DNA of 62,995 nt from Microbispora siamensis (GTDB taxonomy: Bacteria > Actinomycetota > Actinomycetes > Streptosporangiales > Streptosporangiaceae), in NCBI RefSeq assembly GCF_016863095.1, contig NZ_BOOF01000056.1, forward strand, positions 1 through 62,995, read 5' to 3'. Position numbers and translations under genes: made by a program. Numbering within the stretch: position 1 is the stretch's first letter; each line of letters opens with the position of its first letter. Below the pieces are notes generated by a model. The model worked only from the letters and a program-made list of their open reading frames with translations. It did not search any database and had not been told where the DNA came from. Shown here one piece after another: positions 52,380-61,082 of this stretch.

Positions 52380-52545
52380 AGCGATTCCCCGTAGCGGTCT
52401 GGATAATCAGGGCTTCGGCGTTCTCCCATTTTGTCCGGGCGGCCAGGGCGTGAGTGTGTTCCGACATGGTCGCGCCGGCGTCCGTGGCCCCCGCCGCCGC
52501 GCAGGCCGTGCGCGGAGTAGCGGTCGACGTGTGGGATGCTCAAGA
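52380..52545 (-). pseudogene. Tyrosine recombinase remnant 1
   Basis: The minus strand reads HVDRYSAHGLRGG, the HxxR box of a tyrosine recombinase. After a frame change it continues MSEHTHALAARTKWENAEALI. Both ends of the protein are gone. The wording resembles the other recombinase remnant at 53.7-54.2 kb. Confidence 0.5.
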
Positions 52546-52554
52546 ATACCCCGT

Positions 52555-53643
52555 ATGACTGAGGATGAACTTATCGAGGCGATCCGCGCGATCCCTGGTC
52601 TCCTCCCTCCCGTATCGCCGGACGTGATCAATGAGGTGGAGAGGGTTATCGGGTACTCACTTCCTCCGTTGCTTCGTCGCCTGTATATCGAGGCCGCTAA
52701 TGGAGGCTTCGGACCACGCGACGGAGTGCTGGGAGTGGCTGGGAGCGAGTACGAACACCATTTCGAAGTGGCCGACATTCTCGACTCCTATGATGAGGAT
52801 TGGCCCGGCATGTTGTGGCTGTTCGACTGGGGTTGCGGGATCTGGTCGGTTTTGGATCTACGGGATCCGGCCGGCCCGATGTGGATATGGGATCCCAATA
52901 TCGGCGAAGATGAGTCGCCACTGACTCCTCAGAACATGACCCTGGCCGAATGGCTCGCAGAGTCACTCAGCGGCAACCTGGAGAAGGCTTTCCAAACCTC
53001 GAATCTTATTGCCATTTCCAGACGCCGAGCCTCATTCGACGCATGCCCCGATGAGCTGGAATACTGTCCGCCGGAGTGTCTGGCGGATGATGAAATCATC
53101 GCGGCGATTTCGGAGCTGCCTGACTTGCCGCCACCCGCATCTGCATCGGCGGTCATCGAGGCGGAACGAACAATAGGCTCTCCTCTGCCCCCATTGCTCC
53201 GCCGACTGTACCTAGAGGTGGCCAATGGTGGATTTGGCCCGGGCTGCGGCATCTTGGGCGTTCCCATGGGAGGTGCCTATCGCAGCAGAGTGATTACCCT
53301 TTACCATGAAATATGGAATGCTCGCCCGGATCCTTATGTCCCTCCCGGCTTGGTTTGGCTACACAATTGGGGGACCGCGATCTGGTCGCTCGTGGATTGT
53401 CGTGATCCTGCAGGCCCGATGTGGATATGGGATCCCATGGGTCCCTACCTACGGCCAGATCGACTCGGTCCAGAAGAGGGGATCAGAGTAGACCGTTCTG
53501 CGTTGACGCCGCAGAACATGACCCTAGCCGAATGGCTGACCGAATGGTTGAAAGGATCCTTCGCAGAAGACTTCAGGCCTTCCAATCTTCGTGCTCTGGC
53601 GGAGAGACGAACGGGCAGGGCGACTTCAAGCTACGTGATGTAG
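52555..53643 (+). CDS. Tandem SMI1/KNR4-like protein
   Basis: The 362-aa protein (ATG at 52555) consists of two similar SMI1/KNR4-like halves (about 1-165 and 180-362). Repeated wording is LPPLLRRLYIEAANGGFGP against LPPLLRRLYLEVANGGFGP, and RDPAGPMWIWDP in both. LTPQNMTLAEWL also occurs in both halves. SMI1/KNR4 proteins are often immunity proteins against contact toxins. Two halves suggest duplication and perhaps breadth of binding. The gene is visibly more AT-rich than its surroundings, pointing to transfer. No toxin gene is adjacent. Confidence 0.85.
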   Translation: MTEDELIEAIRAIPGLLPPVSPDVINEVERVIGYSLPPLLRRLYIEAANGGFGPRDGVLGVAGSEYEHHFEVADILDSYDEDWPGMLWLFDWGCGIWSVLDLRDPAGPMWIWDPNIGEDESPLTPQNMTLAEWLAESLSGNLEKAFQTSNLIAISRRRASFDACPDELEYCPPECLADDEIIAAISELPDLPPPASASAVIEAERTIGSPLPPLLRRLYLEVANGGFGPGCGILGVPMGGAYRSRVITLYHEIWNARPDPYVPPGLVWLHNWGTAIWSLVDCRDPAGPMWIWDPMGPYLRPDRLGPEEGIRVDRSALTPQNMTLAEWLTEWLKGSFAEDFRPSNLRALAERRTGRATSSYVM

Positions 53644-53679
53644 TGATGGCTGGCACGCCGAAAGTGCAGCCGTCAGAAA

Positions 53680-54200
53680 TCACACCCCGAGCCCGCGCAT
53701 AGGGTTGTCGCGCCACATGTCGGCTGCCCGGACGTAGCCGTGGACGACGGGTGAGGTCTCGACCCAGCGGCCGTGCCGGGCGATGGCCAGCATGGAGCGT
53801 CCGGCGTCGGCCGCGGCCGACGTGCCGCCGGCGCGAAGCGAGTGGGCGGAGTAGCTGTCCGGGTTGTCCAGGCCGGCGGCCTCGGCGGCCGCCTTGACAC
53901 GCAGGTCGATGGACTGGGCGGTGAGCCGGTCACGGAAGTGGCCGTTGCGGTCGACGCCGCGAAGGACCGCCGCCCGGGCGCCGCGCGAGGTGAGGACGTC
54001 GAGCCATTGCTGGGTGACGCGGACGGGGCAGGTGTCGGCCCACTGCCCGTACGGCAGCGGGCACACCGTGCCGCGCCTCCTGGTCGGTCTTCGAGCTGGC
54101 GACGTAGACCTCGATCCCTTCCTTGACGAAGCGCAGGTCGACGTCGTTGAGCGCGACGAGCTCGGAGCGGCGGGCCATCATCCACCAGCCGACCACCAGG
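53680..54200 (-). pseudogene. Tyrosine recombinase/integrase remnant 2
   Basis: The C-terminal catalytic part is clear, with YSAHSLRAGG (HxxR), ARHGRW and the nucleophile Tyr in VVHGYVRAADMW. The first catalytic Arg lies in another frame (MMARRSELVALNDVDLRF, about 54165), so a frameshift near 54070 separates them. The N-terminal DNA-binding part is degraded. It probably once moved part of this island. Confidence 0.75.
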
Positions 54201-54415
54201 ATGAGATTGGTATCGGACCAGCTCCGTCCACATCGAAGGGGCCAAGCAGAGGCGGCGCCGGTTCAGGCTGAGGCGATCAAGGCGGCGGGGAAGGCGGGAA
54301 CGGACGAGTAGCGATGTGAGCCACCTGGCGCTGCTCGACTGCGACCAGGCCCGAGGCACTGATGCGGCGAATCGGTTTCTCGCCCGCCAGCCTTCCCGGT
54401 GCTGAAGTGGCTTCC

Positions 54416-54616
54416 CTCCTTGTCGAGGTGGCGGTAGATGGTGGGGCGGGTGACGCCGAATTCGTCTGCGATCTGCTGGACGGTGTAGTCGCCGGAGTCG
54501 TACATCTCCCGGGCGAGGGCGACTTGGCGGGGGCCGAGTTTGGGTTTCTGCCCGCCGGTGCGGCCGCGGGCGCGGGCGGCGGCCAGACCGTCCATGGTGC
54601 GCTCGGACATGAGGGC
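54416..54616 (-). pseudogene. Serine resolvase/invertase C-terminal remnant
   Basis: The frame reads ALMSERTMDGLAAARARGRT, then PRQVALAREMYDSGD and YTVQQIADEFGVTRPTIYRHL. This is the linker and HTH of small serine recombinases. The catalytic N-terminal domain with its Ser is absent, so it cannot act as a recombinase. It lies directly upstream of the divergent AraC gene. Confidence 0.7.
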
Positions 54617-54699
54617 GTGGGAAGCCGCACCAGGCGGGCGTGCGACCGTAGCGGGGCGGAGACGTCGGTCGCATCGCCGGGCCGCCATAGGGTGAAAGG

Positions 54700-55497
54700 G
54701 TGACCATCGTGCCTGCTCATCAGAGGTCCGCGGCTCTGGCGCCGTTCGTGGTGACACTGAGCGCCTACGAGCTCGGCCCGGGCTCGGTCGGCGTTCATCG
54801 CGGGCTGCCCTCGTCCACGGTGTCGATCACGATCCCGGAGGCGGACTCGTTGGAGATCGCGTGGCTCGGGCGGCCCGGCTCAGGCCGGTTCCGCGCTGTC
54901 GTCGCAGGGCTTCACCTGGACACAGCCGAGCTGAGGCAGGAGGGCGGCACGCGCGGCGTGTGGCTGAAACTCAGCCCGCAGGGCGCCGGCGCGCTACTGG
55001 GGGTCCCGGCGTCGGCGCTGTCCGGGCAGGTCGCCGATCTGGCCGACGTGGCCCCGGCGATGGCGCACCTGCCGGAGCAGCTGGCAGCCTGCCGGTCCTG
55101 GCCGCAACGCCGGGCCCTTGTCGAAGGCGCCCTGATCGCCGGACGGACCCGGCACTGGGAGAGCACCGGCGGCCAGGAACTGCGGGGCATACTGGCGGCA
55201 CTGTCCGGGACCGCCCGGGTGCAGGAGGCGGCTCGGCTTCTGGGATGCTCCCGGCGTCGCCTGAGCGGTACCGTCCGGGCGGAGCTGGGGGTGACGCCGA
55301 AGGAGTACCAGCGACTCCTGCGGTTCGAGGCCGCACGTGGCGCACTCGTGGCCGCCGCCCGTGCCGGGACGGTCAGCCTGGCGGCAGTAGCTGCGGCGTC
55401 GGGATTCGCCGACCAGGCGCACTTCACCCGGGAATGGCGGGCCATGGCCGCGTGCACGCCGACCGAGTGGCTACGCGCCGAAGGCCTGATCGCGTAG
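54700..55497 (+). CDS. AraC-family regulator
   Basis: The 265-aa protein has an N-terminal beta-rich sensor part (STVSITIPEADSLEIAWLG, then GVWLKLSPQGAGALLG) and a C-terminal AraC HTH pair (VQEAARLLGCSRRRLSGTVRAELG and LAAVAAASGFADQAHFTREWRAM). It starts at a GTG and is followed 126 bp later by a VOC protein on the same strand, which it may regulate. It looks intact within a decayed stretch. Confidence 0.88.
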   Translation: MTIVPAHQRSAALAPFVVTLSAYELGPGSVGVHRGLPSSTVSITIPEADSLEIAWLGRPGSGRFRAVVAGLHLDTAELRQEGGTRGVWLKLSPQGAGALLGVPASALSGQVADLADVAPAMAHLPEQLAACRSWPQRRALVEGALIAGRTRHWESTGGQELRGILAALSGTARVQEAARLLGCSRRRLSGTVRAELGVTPKEYQRLLRFEAARGALVAAARAGTVSLAAVAAASGFADQAHFTREWRAMAACTPTEWLRAEGLIA

Positions 55498-55623
55498 GGT
55501 TCCGTCAGCCCGCGACGGGCCACCAGGCCATGGGATGCGTCAGGTGACGGCGGAGGCATGAGGCGTTCCCGGCGTTCCCAAATCTTCAAGACCTCTGTCC
55601 CCGTCCGACTCGACGATGGGTTC

Positions 55624-56019
55624 ATGACGCCTGATATTCGTCTTTCTCCCCGTCTCATCGTGCCCGACCCGGACCGTGCGTCGGCGTTCTACCAGGTCGC
55701 CCTGGGCGCTGAGCAGGTGTTCAGCGCTCCCCGCAGCGACGATGGCCGGCCCAGCGTCGTAGATCATCGCATCGGCGAGTCGTCCTTCCGGGTCTCGCCG
55801 GCCGTCTCAGCGTGGGGGTGGCTGTCACCCGATGATCTCGGCGGATCTGCGGTCCTGCTCGAGGTCGAGGTCGACGATCCGGATGCGGTCGGCGAACGCA
55901 TGGTCACCCACGGCGCCGAGGTGGTCGTGCCGATCGAGAACCGGCCCTACGGCAAGCGCTCGGGCCGCATCCGTGACCCGTTCGGCCACCTGTGGATCAT
56001 CACGGGCCAGCTCCGCTGA
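55624..56019 (+). CDS. VOC-superfamily (PhnB/glyoxalase-like) protein
   Basis: The 131-aa protein has the paired beta-alpha-beta modules of VOC proteins: LSPRLIVPDPDRASAFYQVALGAEQV and a second half with AVGERMVTHGAEVVVPIENRPYGKRSGRIRDPFGHLWII. Family members bind a metal and act as glyoxalases, dioxygenases or antibiotic-binding proteins. The ATG at 55624 is chosen over 55558. It follows the AraC gene and precedes a broken methyltransferase. Confidence 0.85.
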   Translation: MTPDIRLSPRLIVPDPDRASAFYQVALGAEQVFSAPRSDDGRPSVVDHRIGESSFRVSPAVSAWGWLSPDDLGGSAVLLEVEVDDPDAVGERMVTHGAEVVVPIENRPYGKRSGRIRDPFGHLWIITGQLR

Positions 56020-56239
56020 GCCGGCTCCTCGACGCCGGCCTCCCCAGGCTGGCACGGCAGCGCATCGCGACGGTACTCGGGGAGGTCGGCGGTCCGACCA
56101 GCCGATCATGGCGCTGCCTGCGGGGCGGTGAGTGCGAGTGTCCTGACTCAAGAGAAGTGATGCCGGGTGCGACGCGCCTACCTGGGATGCATCAGATGTG
56201 CCGAGCCGGTCGGCAGGCCCGTGGCTCAGCGAATCTGAT

Positions 56240-56673
56240 GCGGGCAGCAAGGCGGCAGGCGCAGGCCGCCGCCGAGACGGCGGCCCCGTGGAGGTGGTGC
56301 CCGGCGTCGCCGAGCACCTGCCCGCGGCCGATCACAGCGCGGACGCGGTGGTGAGGTGCATGGTGCTGTGCTCGCTACCCGACGTCGGTGCGGCGCTGGC
56401 CGAGGCGCACGCGTGCTCAAGCCGGGCGGGCAGCTCCGATTTCTGGAGCACATACGCGCTGACACGCCCGGCCTGGCCCGGCTGCAGGACGTGCTGGACG
56501 CCACCATCTGGCCGCTCATGGTCGACGGCTGTCACCTCGGCCGCGACGCCGAGGCCGAACTCCAGCAGGCCGGATTCCGCATCGACCGCCTGGACCGCTT
56601 CCTGTTTCCGCCCGCGCGCACCCTGGTCTCCTTCCACATCCTCGGTACAGCTCTGCGGGGTGGCGATGAGTGA
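56240..56673 (+). pseudogene. Frameshifted class I SAM methyltransferase
   Basis: One frame reads VEVVPGVAEHLPAADHSADA and VVRCMVLCSLPDVGAALAEAH. One base seems lost at about 56410, and the next frame continues RVLKPGGQLRFLEHIRADTP to LVSFHILGTALRGGDE. Together they form the C-terminal two-thirds of a methyltransferase. The SAM-binding N-terminus is missing. The 220 bp upstream (56020-56240) hold only scraps. Confidence 0.72.
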
Positions 56674-56732
56674 CCGGCGTACCGAAGGCCAACGAAGATC
56701 CCCCATCGGGAGGGACAAGCAGGAGGAATGCC

Positions 56733-57065
56733 ATGAGCGCCACATCCATCGCCCTGACGATGGCCGACTTCGACGGCGAGCTGATGAGCGCGGGAACGCG
56801 GCCGTTCCTGGTGGACTTCTGGGCGAGCGGGTGCGGCCCGTGCAAGGCGCTGGCCCCGGTGCTGGAGGAGGTTGCGGCCGAGCAGGCGGGCCGGCTGCGG
56901 GTGGACATGATGCAGTTGGACCACGCGCCAGAGTTGGCGGGCCGGTTCGAGATCATGGCCCTGCCGACACTGATCGTGTTCATTTGCGGGGTGGAGAAGA
57001 AGCGGCTGACCGGGTCGCTCACCAAGACCGAGTTGCTCGCCGAACTTGAGGGGTTCGGCATCTGA
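56733..57065 (+). CDS. Thioredoxin
   Basis: The 110-aa protein has a thioredoxin fold with the active site WASGCGPCKAL (Cys34-Cys37) and the cis-Pro in IMALPTLIVF. The usual Trp-Cys pair is altered by a Ser-Gly insertion order (WASGCGPC) that is common in thioredoxins. The ATG at 56733 follows AGGAGGA. It reduces protein disulphides. It is one of few intact genes in the island. Confidence 0.9.
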   Translation: MSATSIALTMADFDGELMSAGTRPFLVDFWASGCGPCKALAPVLEEVAAEQAGRLRVDMMQLDHAPELAGRFEIMALPTLIVFICGVEKKRLTGSLTKTELLAELEGFGI

Positions 57066-57079
57066 ACCGCCGGGCCCGG

Positions 57080-57311
57080 CAAGCTCAGCCTCCGAGGTTT
57101 CGGTCTGACCGCCGCCCATGCCGTACCGACTTTGCAGAGCGTCACGGACGGTGGAGGTAGCGCCCTCGGGGAAGCCGCTGCCGAGCGGGAAGGACCGGTG
57201 GACCACCTCCACGTTGCGCGCCGTGCTCGAACCGCTCGACGGCTCGCTCCAGGCGATGACTGCCCATGGGTCGTGCACAGGCATGTCGGAATCCAGTCCT
57301 TGCAGGTGCAA
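57080..57311 (-). pseudogene. Possible DsbA-like fragment
   Basis: On the minus strand MPVHDPWAVIAWSEPSSG and VEVVHRSFPLGSGF, then EGATSTVRDALQSRYGM, resemble the start of DsbA-family (FrnE-like) oxidoreductases, whose usual DPWCPWSY site would be changed to DPWAVIAW. The remainder is absent. The call is tentative. Confidence 0.3.
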
Positions 57312-57337
57312 CCGGCCATTCGGAACCTCACATAATT

Positions 57338-57580
57338 AGCATTGCGCTCAGCTCCCTCATCGGCGACTTCTTCCCGCCGGGTGAACGCGCCCGTGTCTAC
57401 GGGTTCATCCTCAGCGGAGAGATGCTCGGCGTCGGATTCGGCCTGCTGGTGGGCGGCAACCTGCCGCACCTGCTGTCATGGCGTGCCGCGTTCTACCTGC
57501 TCGCGCTGTTCGGGATCCTCCTCGTGATCGTGATCACGCGTAAGCTTCCCGAGCCGGCGCGCGGCGGTCAGGGACGGCTG
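57338..57580 (+). pseudogene. MFS transporter, middle fragment
   Basis: The frame reads SIALSSLIGDFFPPGERARV, then YGFILSGEMLGVGFGLLVGG and SWRAAFYLLALFGILLVIVIT, which is the expected continuation of the N-terminal fragment at 49189-49600 (helices 4-6). It has no start of its own. Confidence 0.7.
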
Positions 57581-57680
57581 CGTCCGGACGGGCACCCTCC
57601 GGACGCGGAGCGGGATGCCGGGACGCCACCGAGCCGGAGCGATGCGGTGCACTTCGCCTTGCGGGACCGCGGCGTCGATG

Positions 57681-57888
57681 GGCCGCGCGGAAAGCATGCG
57701 TACGTTCCTTCGCATGGGTGCGGAGGCCGTCGCCCCCGTGACCTTCGGATTCCTGGCCGACGTCCTCGGCTCGGGCGGCGCCACGAGCGCGCGGGGCCTG
57801 CAGTACACCTTTCTGATCATGCTTGCGCCCCTGATGGCGAACGCGATCATCCTGCTCCACGGCAGGCACTCCTATCCCCGCGACGTGC
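57681..57888 (+). pseudogene. MFS transporter, C-terminal fragment
   Basis: In a different frame from the middle fragment the DNA reads MRTFLRMGAEAVAPVTFGFL, then GLQYTFLIMLAPLMANAIIL and RHSYPRDV, the last two helices and tail of the same MFS type. Several middle helices are deleted. Its end overlaps the C-terminal codons of the minus-strand methyltransferase. Confidence 0.65.
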
Positions 57889-58698
57889 GACGGCCGCCGC
57901 CTCCGAGAAGCCTCGCGTGCGGTAACCCGTCCCGGCAGGATAGCGCCGTTCGAGCGTGAGCAGGAGGGCGGGTTCCGCAGGCGCCGGCGCGCCGGGATCC
58001 GCGGCAACGGCCTGCTCCAGGCGGCGGAAACCGGCCTCCAGTTCGTCGGGAGTGAAGTGGGCGAAGACCGAATGGGTGCGCAGGCGCAGCCGTTCGAGCA
58101 TCTCACCGCGTGTGCCGGAGGACGGCTCGGTGACCGTGCCGAAGCCGGCGACGCGCCAGCCGGCCGACGTGAACGTCTCGATGACCTCGTGCAGCGGCTG
58201 GAACATCGAGGCGTCCACCTCGAAGCCGCGCGGGAAGTAGTCCAGCCACCAGATCCTGGGCATGTGATCGCTGAACCCGGAGCGCAGCAGCAGTCGCCCG
58301 GCGGGCCTGAGCACCCTGGCCAGCTCCCGGGCTGCCCGGGGCTTGTCCTGAACGTGGTGCCAAACCTGCAAAATCACCGCGTAGTCGGCGCTGCCGGACG
58401 CCACCGGAATGTCCTCGGCGGAGCCTGCCAGATATCGCACGCCGGGATGCCGGGACTGCGCCTGCGCTTTCTCGCGCATGCGGACAGACGGTTCGACGCC
58501 GGTCACCGGCCCGAACGCTCGCGCCAGCGCCGGGGTGAACCTGCCGGTCCCCGAGCCGACGTCCAACCCGGCCAGGGGACGCCGCTCGGGCAGGAGCGCT
58601 CCGAACGCGCTGATCCATGCCTGCAGCTGCTGCTCGGTGAGCGCACGGCCGCGCGCGTAGTCCTGGTATTGCTCCGTGTCGTAGTCGGTCCGCCTCAT
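57847..58698 (-). CDS. Class I SAM-dependent methyltransferase
   Basis: The 283-aa protein has motif I GLDVGSGTGRFTPAL, the acidic VEPS and DYAVILQVWHHV, and RVLRPAGRLLLRSGF, giving a Methyltransf_11-like fold. It starts at the ATG at 58698, after AAAGGGGG. The last 20 or so residues lie over the MFS C-terminal fragment and may be a readthrough tail caused by loss of the native stop. A perfect TGTATCG-GCT-CGATACA palindrome lies in the promoter. The substrate is unknown. Confidence 0.85.
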   Translation of the reverse strand: MRRTDYDTEQYQDYARGRALTEQQLQAWISAFGALLPERRPLAGLDVGSGTGRFTPALARAFGPVTGVEPSVRMREKAQAQSRHPGVRYLAGSAEDIPVASGSADYAVILQVWHHVQDKPRAARELARVLRPAGRLLLRSGFSDHMPRIWWLDYFPRGFEVDASMFQPLHEVIETFTSAGWRVAGFGTVTEPSSGTRGEMLERLRLRTHSVFAHFTPDELEAGFRRLEQAVAADPGAPAPAEPALLLTLERRYPAGTGYRTRGFSEAAAVARRGDRSACRGAG

Positions 58699-58783
58699 CG
58701 CACCCCCTTTCGCCCGGGTCGCCGCCAGGTGCGCAGTCCTCGCGGATGGCCGCCAAACGCGACCCATGCGCTGTGCCGTTCAA

Positions 58784-58800
58784 TGTATCGGCTCGATACA
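58784..58800. promoter_or_regulatory. Perfect palindrome in methyltransferase promoter
   Basis: TGTATCG and CGATACA form a perfect 7-bp inverted repeat with a 3-bp spacer, 86 bp upstream of the minus-strand methyltransferase start. It looks like a TetR- or MerR-class operator; the regulator is not identified nearby. Confidence 0.55.
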
Positions 58801-58890
58801 TCGCCACGATAGGTATCGACACGCTCCGACGCAAGGTTCACCGGAGACGGACGCCCGTGCGTCCAAGGGTGTTCGGGAAAGAACCTGTTG

Positions 58891-58902
58891 CGAATCGATT
58901 CG
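58891..58902. promoter_or_regulatory. LacI-type operator CGAATCGATTCG, copy 1
   Basis: Perfect 12-bp palindrome; an identical copy is at 59036 and a one-mismatch copy at 61071. Together they flank the glycoside-hydrolase gene and precede its likely LacI regulator. Confidence 0.68.
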
Positions 58903-59035
58903 AGGTGAACCATGAGCTGGAAGTCAGACGCCCTGGTACACAGAACCTGCATGGATTCAGGTGTCCGGACATACGCGATTCACGAACCGGACACATGTGA
59001 TTGACATGCCTTCCCGCGCAAATCTAACCTGTCTG

Positions 59036-59047
59036 CGAATCGATTCG
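59036..59047. promoter_or_regulatory. LacI-type operator CGAATCGATTCG, copy 2
   Basis: This copy lies 127 bp before the start of the glycoside-hydrolase gene, where repressor binding would block transcription. Confidence 0.7.
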
Positions 59048-59174
59048 ATCGCGTCGCCTGCGTTGAGACCGCCCTTTCGCTTCACCCGACCGCCAGACGG
59101 CGACACCACAGGTCCAGGACAAGGCCACGGCTCGTCCTGCGATCCCCACCCCCCTTTCGTCGAAGGAGTCACGA

Positions 59175-60941
59175 GTGAACATCACCTTGAGTCGGCGGCG
59201 TAGTCGCCGACGCGGTCTGGCCGCCCTCTTCTCCGCCGCGGCCCTCGTCGTCGCGTCCGTCGTCGCGACCGCCGCGCCGGCCCAGGCCGCCGACGAGTCC
59301 ATCACGGTCGACTTCTCGGTCGCGGGAGGTTCCCCGGCCTACCGGGCGTCGGGGTGGATCTACGGCATGACCGAGAACGCGGCCGCGCCCCCGGACAACT
59401 ACTTCACGGACGTGAAGTTCCGGTACATGCGGGCCGGCGGTGCCCAGCTCGACAGCCCCGGCGGCTGGGTGTCCGGCAAGTACGACCGCCGGTGGAACGC
59501 CACCCGCGCCCAACTGCTGCGCACCCGGTCGCTGGGCGGCCAGTTCGTCCTGCTCGTCCACGACCTGTGGGGCGCCGACGGCTACCCGATCTCCCGCTTC
59601 CCCGGCGACAACGGCGACTGGACCGACTACGACAACTTCCTCACCCGCCTCATCGACGACGTGCGGGCCACCGGTGCACCGGTCCAGTGGGACATCTGGA
59701 ACGAGCCCAACATCACCCTGTTCTGGAACCGCCCCCAGTCGCAGTACTTCGAGATGTGGAAACGCGCCTACCAGCGCATCCGCGCCGCCTTCCCCTCCCA
59801 TCTGATCGTGGGCCCCAGCTGCGCCTGCGTACCGTCCACGGGCGGCTGGTGGACGCAGTACCTCGACTACGTCAAGGCCAACAACGTCGTCCCCGACATC
59901 GTCAGCTGGCACTCGCTGCCCGGCGACCCGGTGGCCAACGTCGCGACGGCCGACACCAGCCTCAACTCCCGCGGCATCCCGCACCCGCGTCCGTACCAGA
60001 TCAACGAATACGGCGCCTCCAACGAGCAGAACCCGGCCGACGGCGCCTGGTACATCGCCCGGCTGGAGCGGGCCGGCGCCGACGGCCTGCGCGCCAACTG
60101 GGCCAGCGGCGGCAACCTCCACAACGACCTGGCCAACCTCCTCACCCACAACTCCTCCGGCCAGTACTCGCCGAAGGGCGAGTGGTGGGTCTACCGCTTC
60201 TACGGCTCACAGACCGGACAGATCGCCTCCGTCACCCCCAGCACCAACTACGACGCCTTCGCCACCAAGGCGAGCGGGAACGCGAAGGTCCTCGTCGGGG
60301 GCGGCCGCACCACTGGCAACATCGCCGTCAACCTCCGGCGTCTGGACACCACCAGCGGTGTCGTGGAGAACAACCAGGTCCGCGTTCTCGTCGAGCGCAT
60401 CCCCTACAACGGCGGCGGCGCGGTGCAGGGACCGGTCACCGTCCAGAACACCGTCGTGACCCTGTCCGGCAACGGCACCACCGTCAACCTTCCGCACACC
60501 GCCGTCGACGACACGTTCACCGTCACACTCCTGCCGCCGTCGAGCGGTGGCGGGTCGACGTCGGCGTTGCGCAACGTCAACGCCGGCCGCTGCCTCGACG
60601 TGCCGAACCTGTCGCAGACGAACGGCACGCAGCTCCAACTGTGGGACTGCAACGGCCAGACCAACCAGCAGTGGACGTACACCTCCTCGCGGCAACTGCA
60701 GGTGTACGGCAACAAGTGCCTGGACGCAGAGGCCGCCGGAACCGCGAACGGCACGAGAGCGATCATCTGGGACTGCAACGGCCAAGCCAACCAGCAGTGG
60801 AACGTCAACGCCGACGGCACCGTCACCGGCGTGCAGTCCGGCCTGTGCCTGGAGGCGAGCAACTTCGGCACCTCGAACGGCACGAAGGTGCAACTGTGGT
60901 CCTGCACCGGCACGACCAGCCAGAAGTGGACCCGAAGCTGA
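59175..60941 (+). CDS. Secreted clan-A glycoside hydrolase with CBM13
   Basis: The 588-aa protein has a signal peptide (cut near AQAA). A TIM-barrel catalytic part follows with the acid/base Glu177 (WDIWNEPNI) and nucleophile Glu278 (YQINEYG), and then a beta-rich linker. A ricin-type CBM13 (about 457-588) has three QxW repeats (QLWDCNGQTNQQW, IIWDCNGQANQQW and QLWSCTGTTSQKW). The pattern is GH39-like but the exact family is uncertain. It would attack hemicellulose or pectin side chains. The GTG start follows GAAGGAG. Two CGAATCGATTCG sites lie upstream. Confidence 0.85.
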   Translation: MNITLSRRRSRRRGLAALFSAAALVVASVVATAAPAQAADESITVDFSVAGGSPAYRASGWIYGMTENAAAPPDNYFTDVKFRYMRAGGAQLDSPGGWVSGKYDRRWNATRAQLLRTRSLGGQFVLLVHDLWGADGYPISRFPGDNGDWTDYDNFLTRLIDDVRATGAPVQWDIWNEPNITLFWNRPQSQYFEMWKRAYQRIRAAFPSHLIVGPSCACVPSTGGWWTQYLDYVKANNVVPDIVSWHSLPGDPVANVATADTSLNSRGIPHPRPYQINEYGASNEQNPADGAWYIARLERAGADGLRANWASGGNLHNDLANLLTHNSSGQYSPKGEWWVYRFYGSQTGQIASVTPSTNYDAFATKASGNAKVLVGGGRTTGNIAVNLRRLDTTSGVVENNQVRVLVERIPYNGGGAVQGPVTVQNTVVTLSGNGTTVNLPHTAVDDTFTVTLLPPSSGGGSTSALRNVNAGRCLDVPNLSQTNGTQLQLWDCNGQTNQQWTYTSSRQLQVYGNKCLDAEAAGTANGTRAIIWDCNGQANQQWNVNADGTVTGVQSGLCLEASNFGTSNGTKVQLWSCTGTTSQKWTRS

Positions 60942-60974
60942 CCCGGTGACCGGTACGTTTCCCCCATGACCGCC

Positions 60975-61011
60975 ACGCCGGCCGGACGTGCACCACACGC
61001 CCGGCCGGCGT
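60975..61011. terminator. Terminator hairpin after glycoside hydrolase
   Basis: ACGCCGGCCGG (60975-60985) pairs with CCGGCCGGCGT (61001-61011) over a 15-nt loop, 34 bp past the stop. Confidence 0.6.
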
Positions 61012-61070
61012 CCGGCCCTGCGGGCCCACACGAGATCCCTTGACGAGGCGCGATCGTCCGCTCTCGGCTT

Positions 61071-61082
61071 CGAATCGGTTCG
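61071..61082. promoter_or_regulatory. LacI-type operator CGAATCGGTTCG, copy 3
   Basis: It differs from the two upstream copies at one central base and lies 132 bp before the LacI gene, which suggests autoregulation. Confidence 0.6.
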
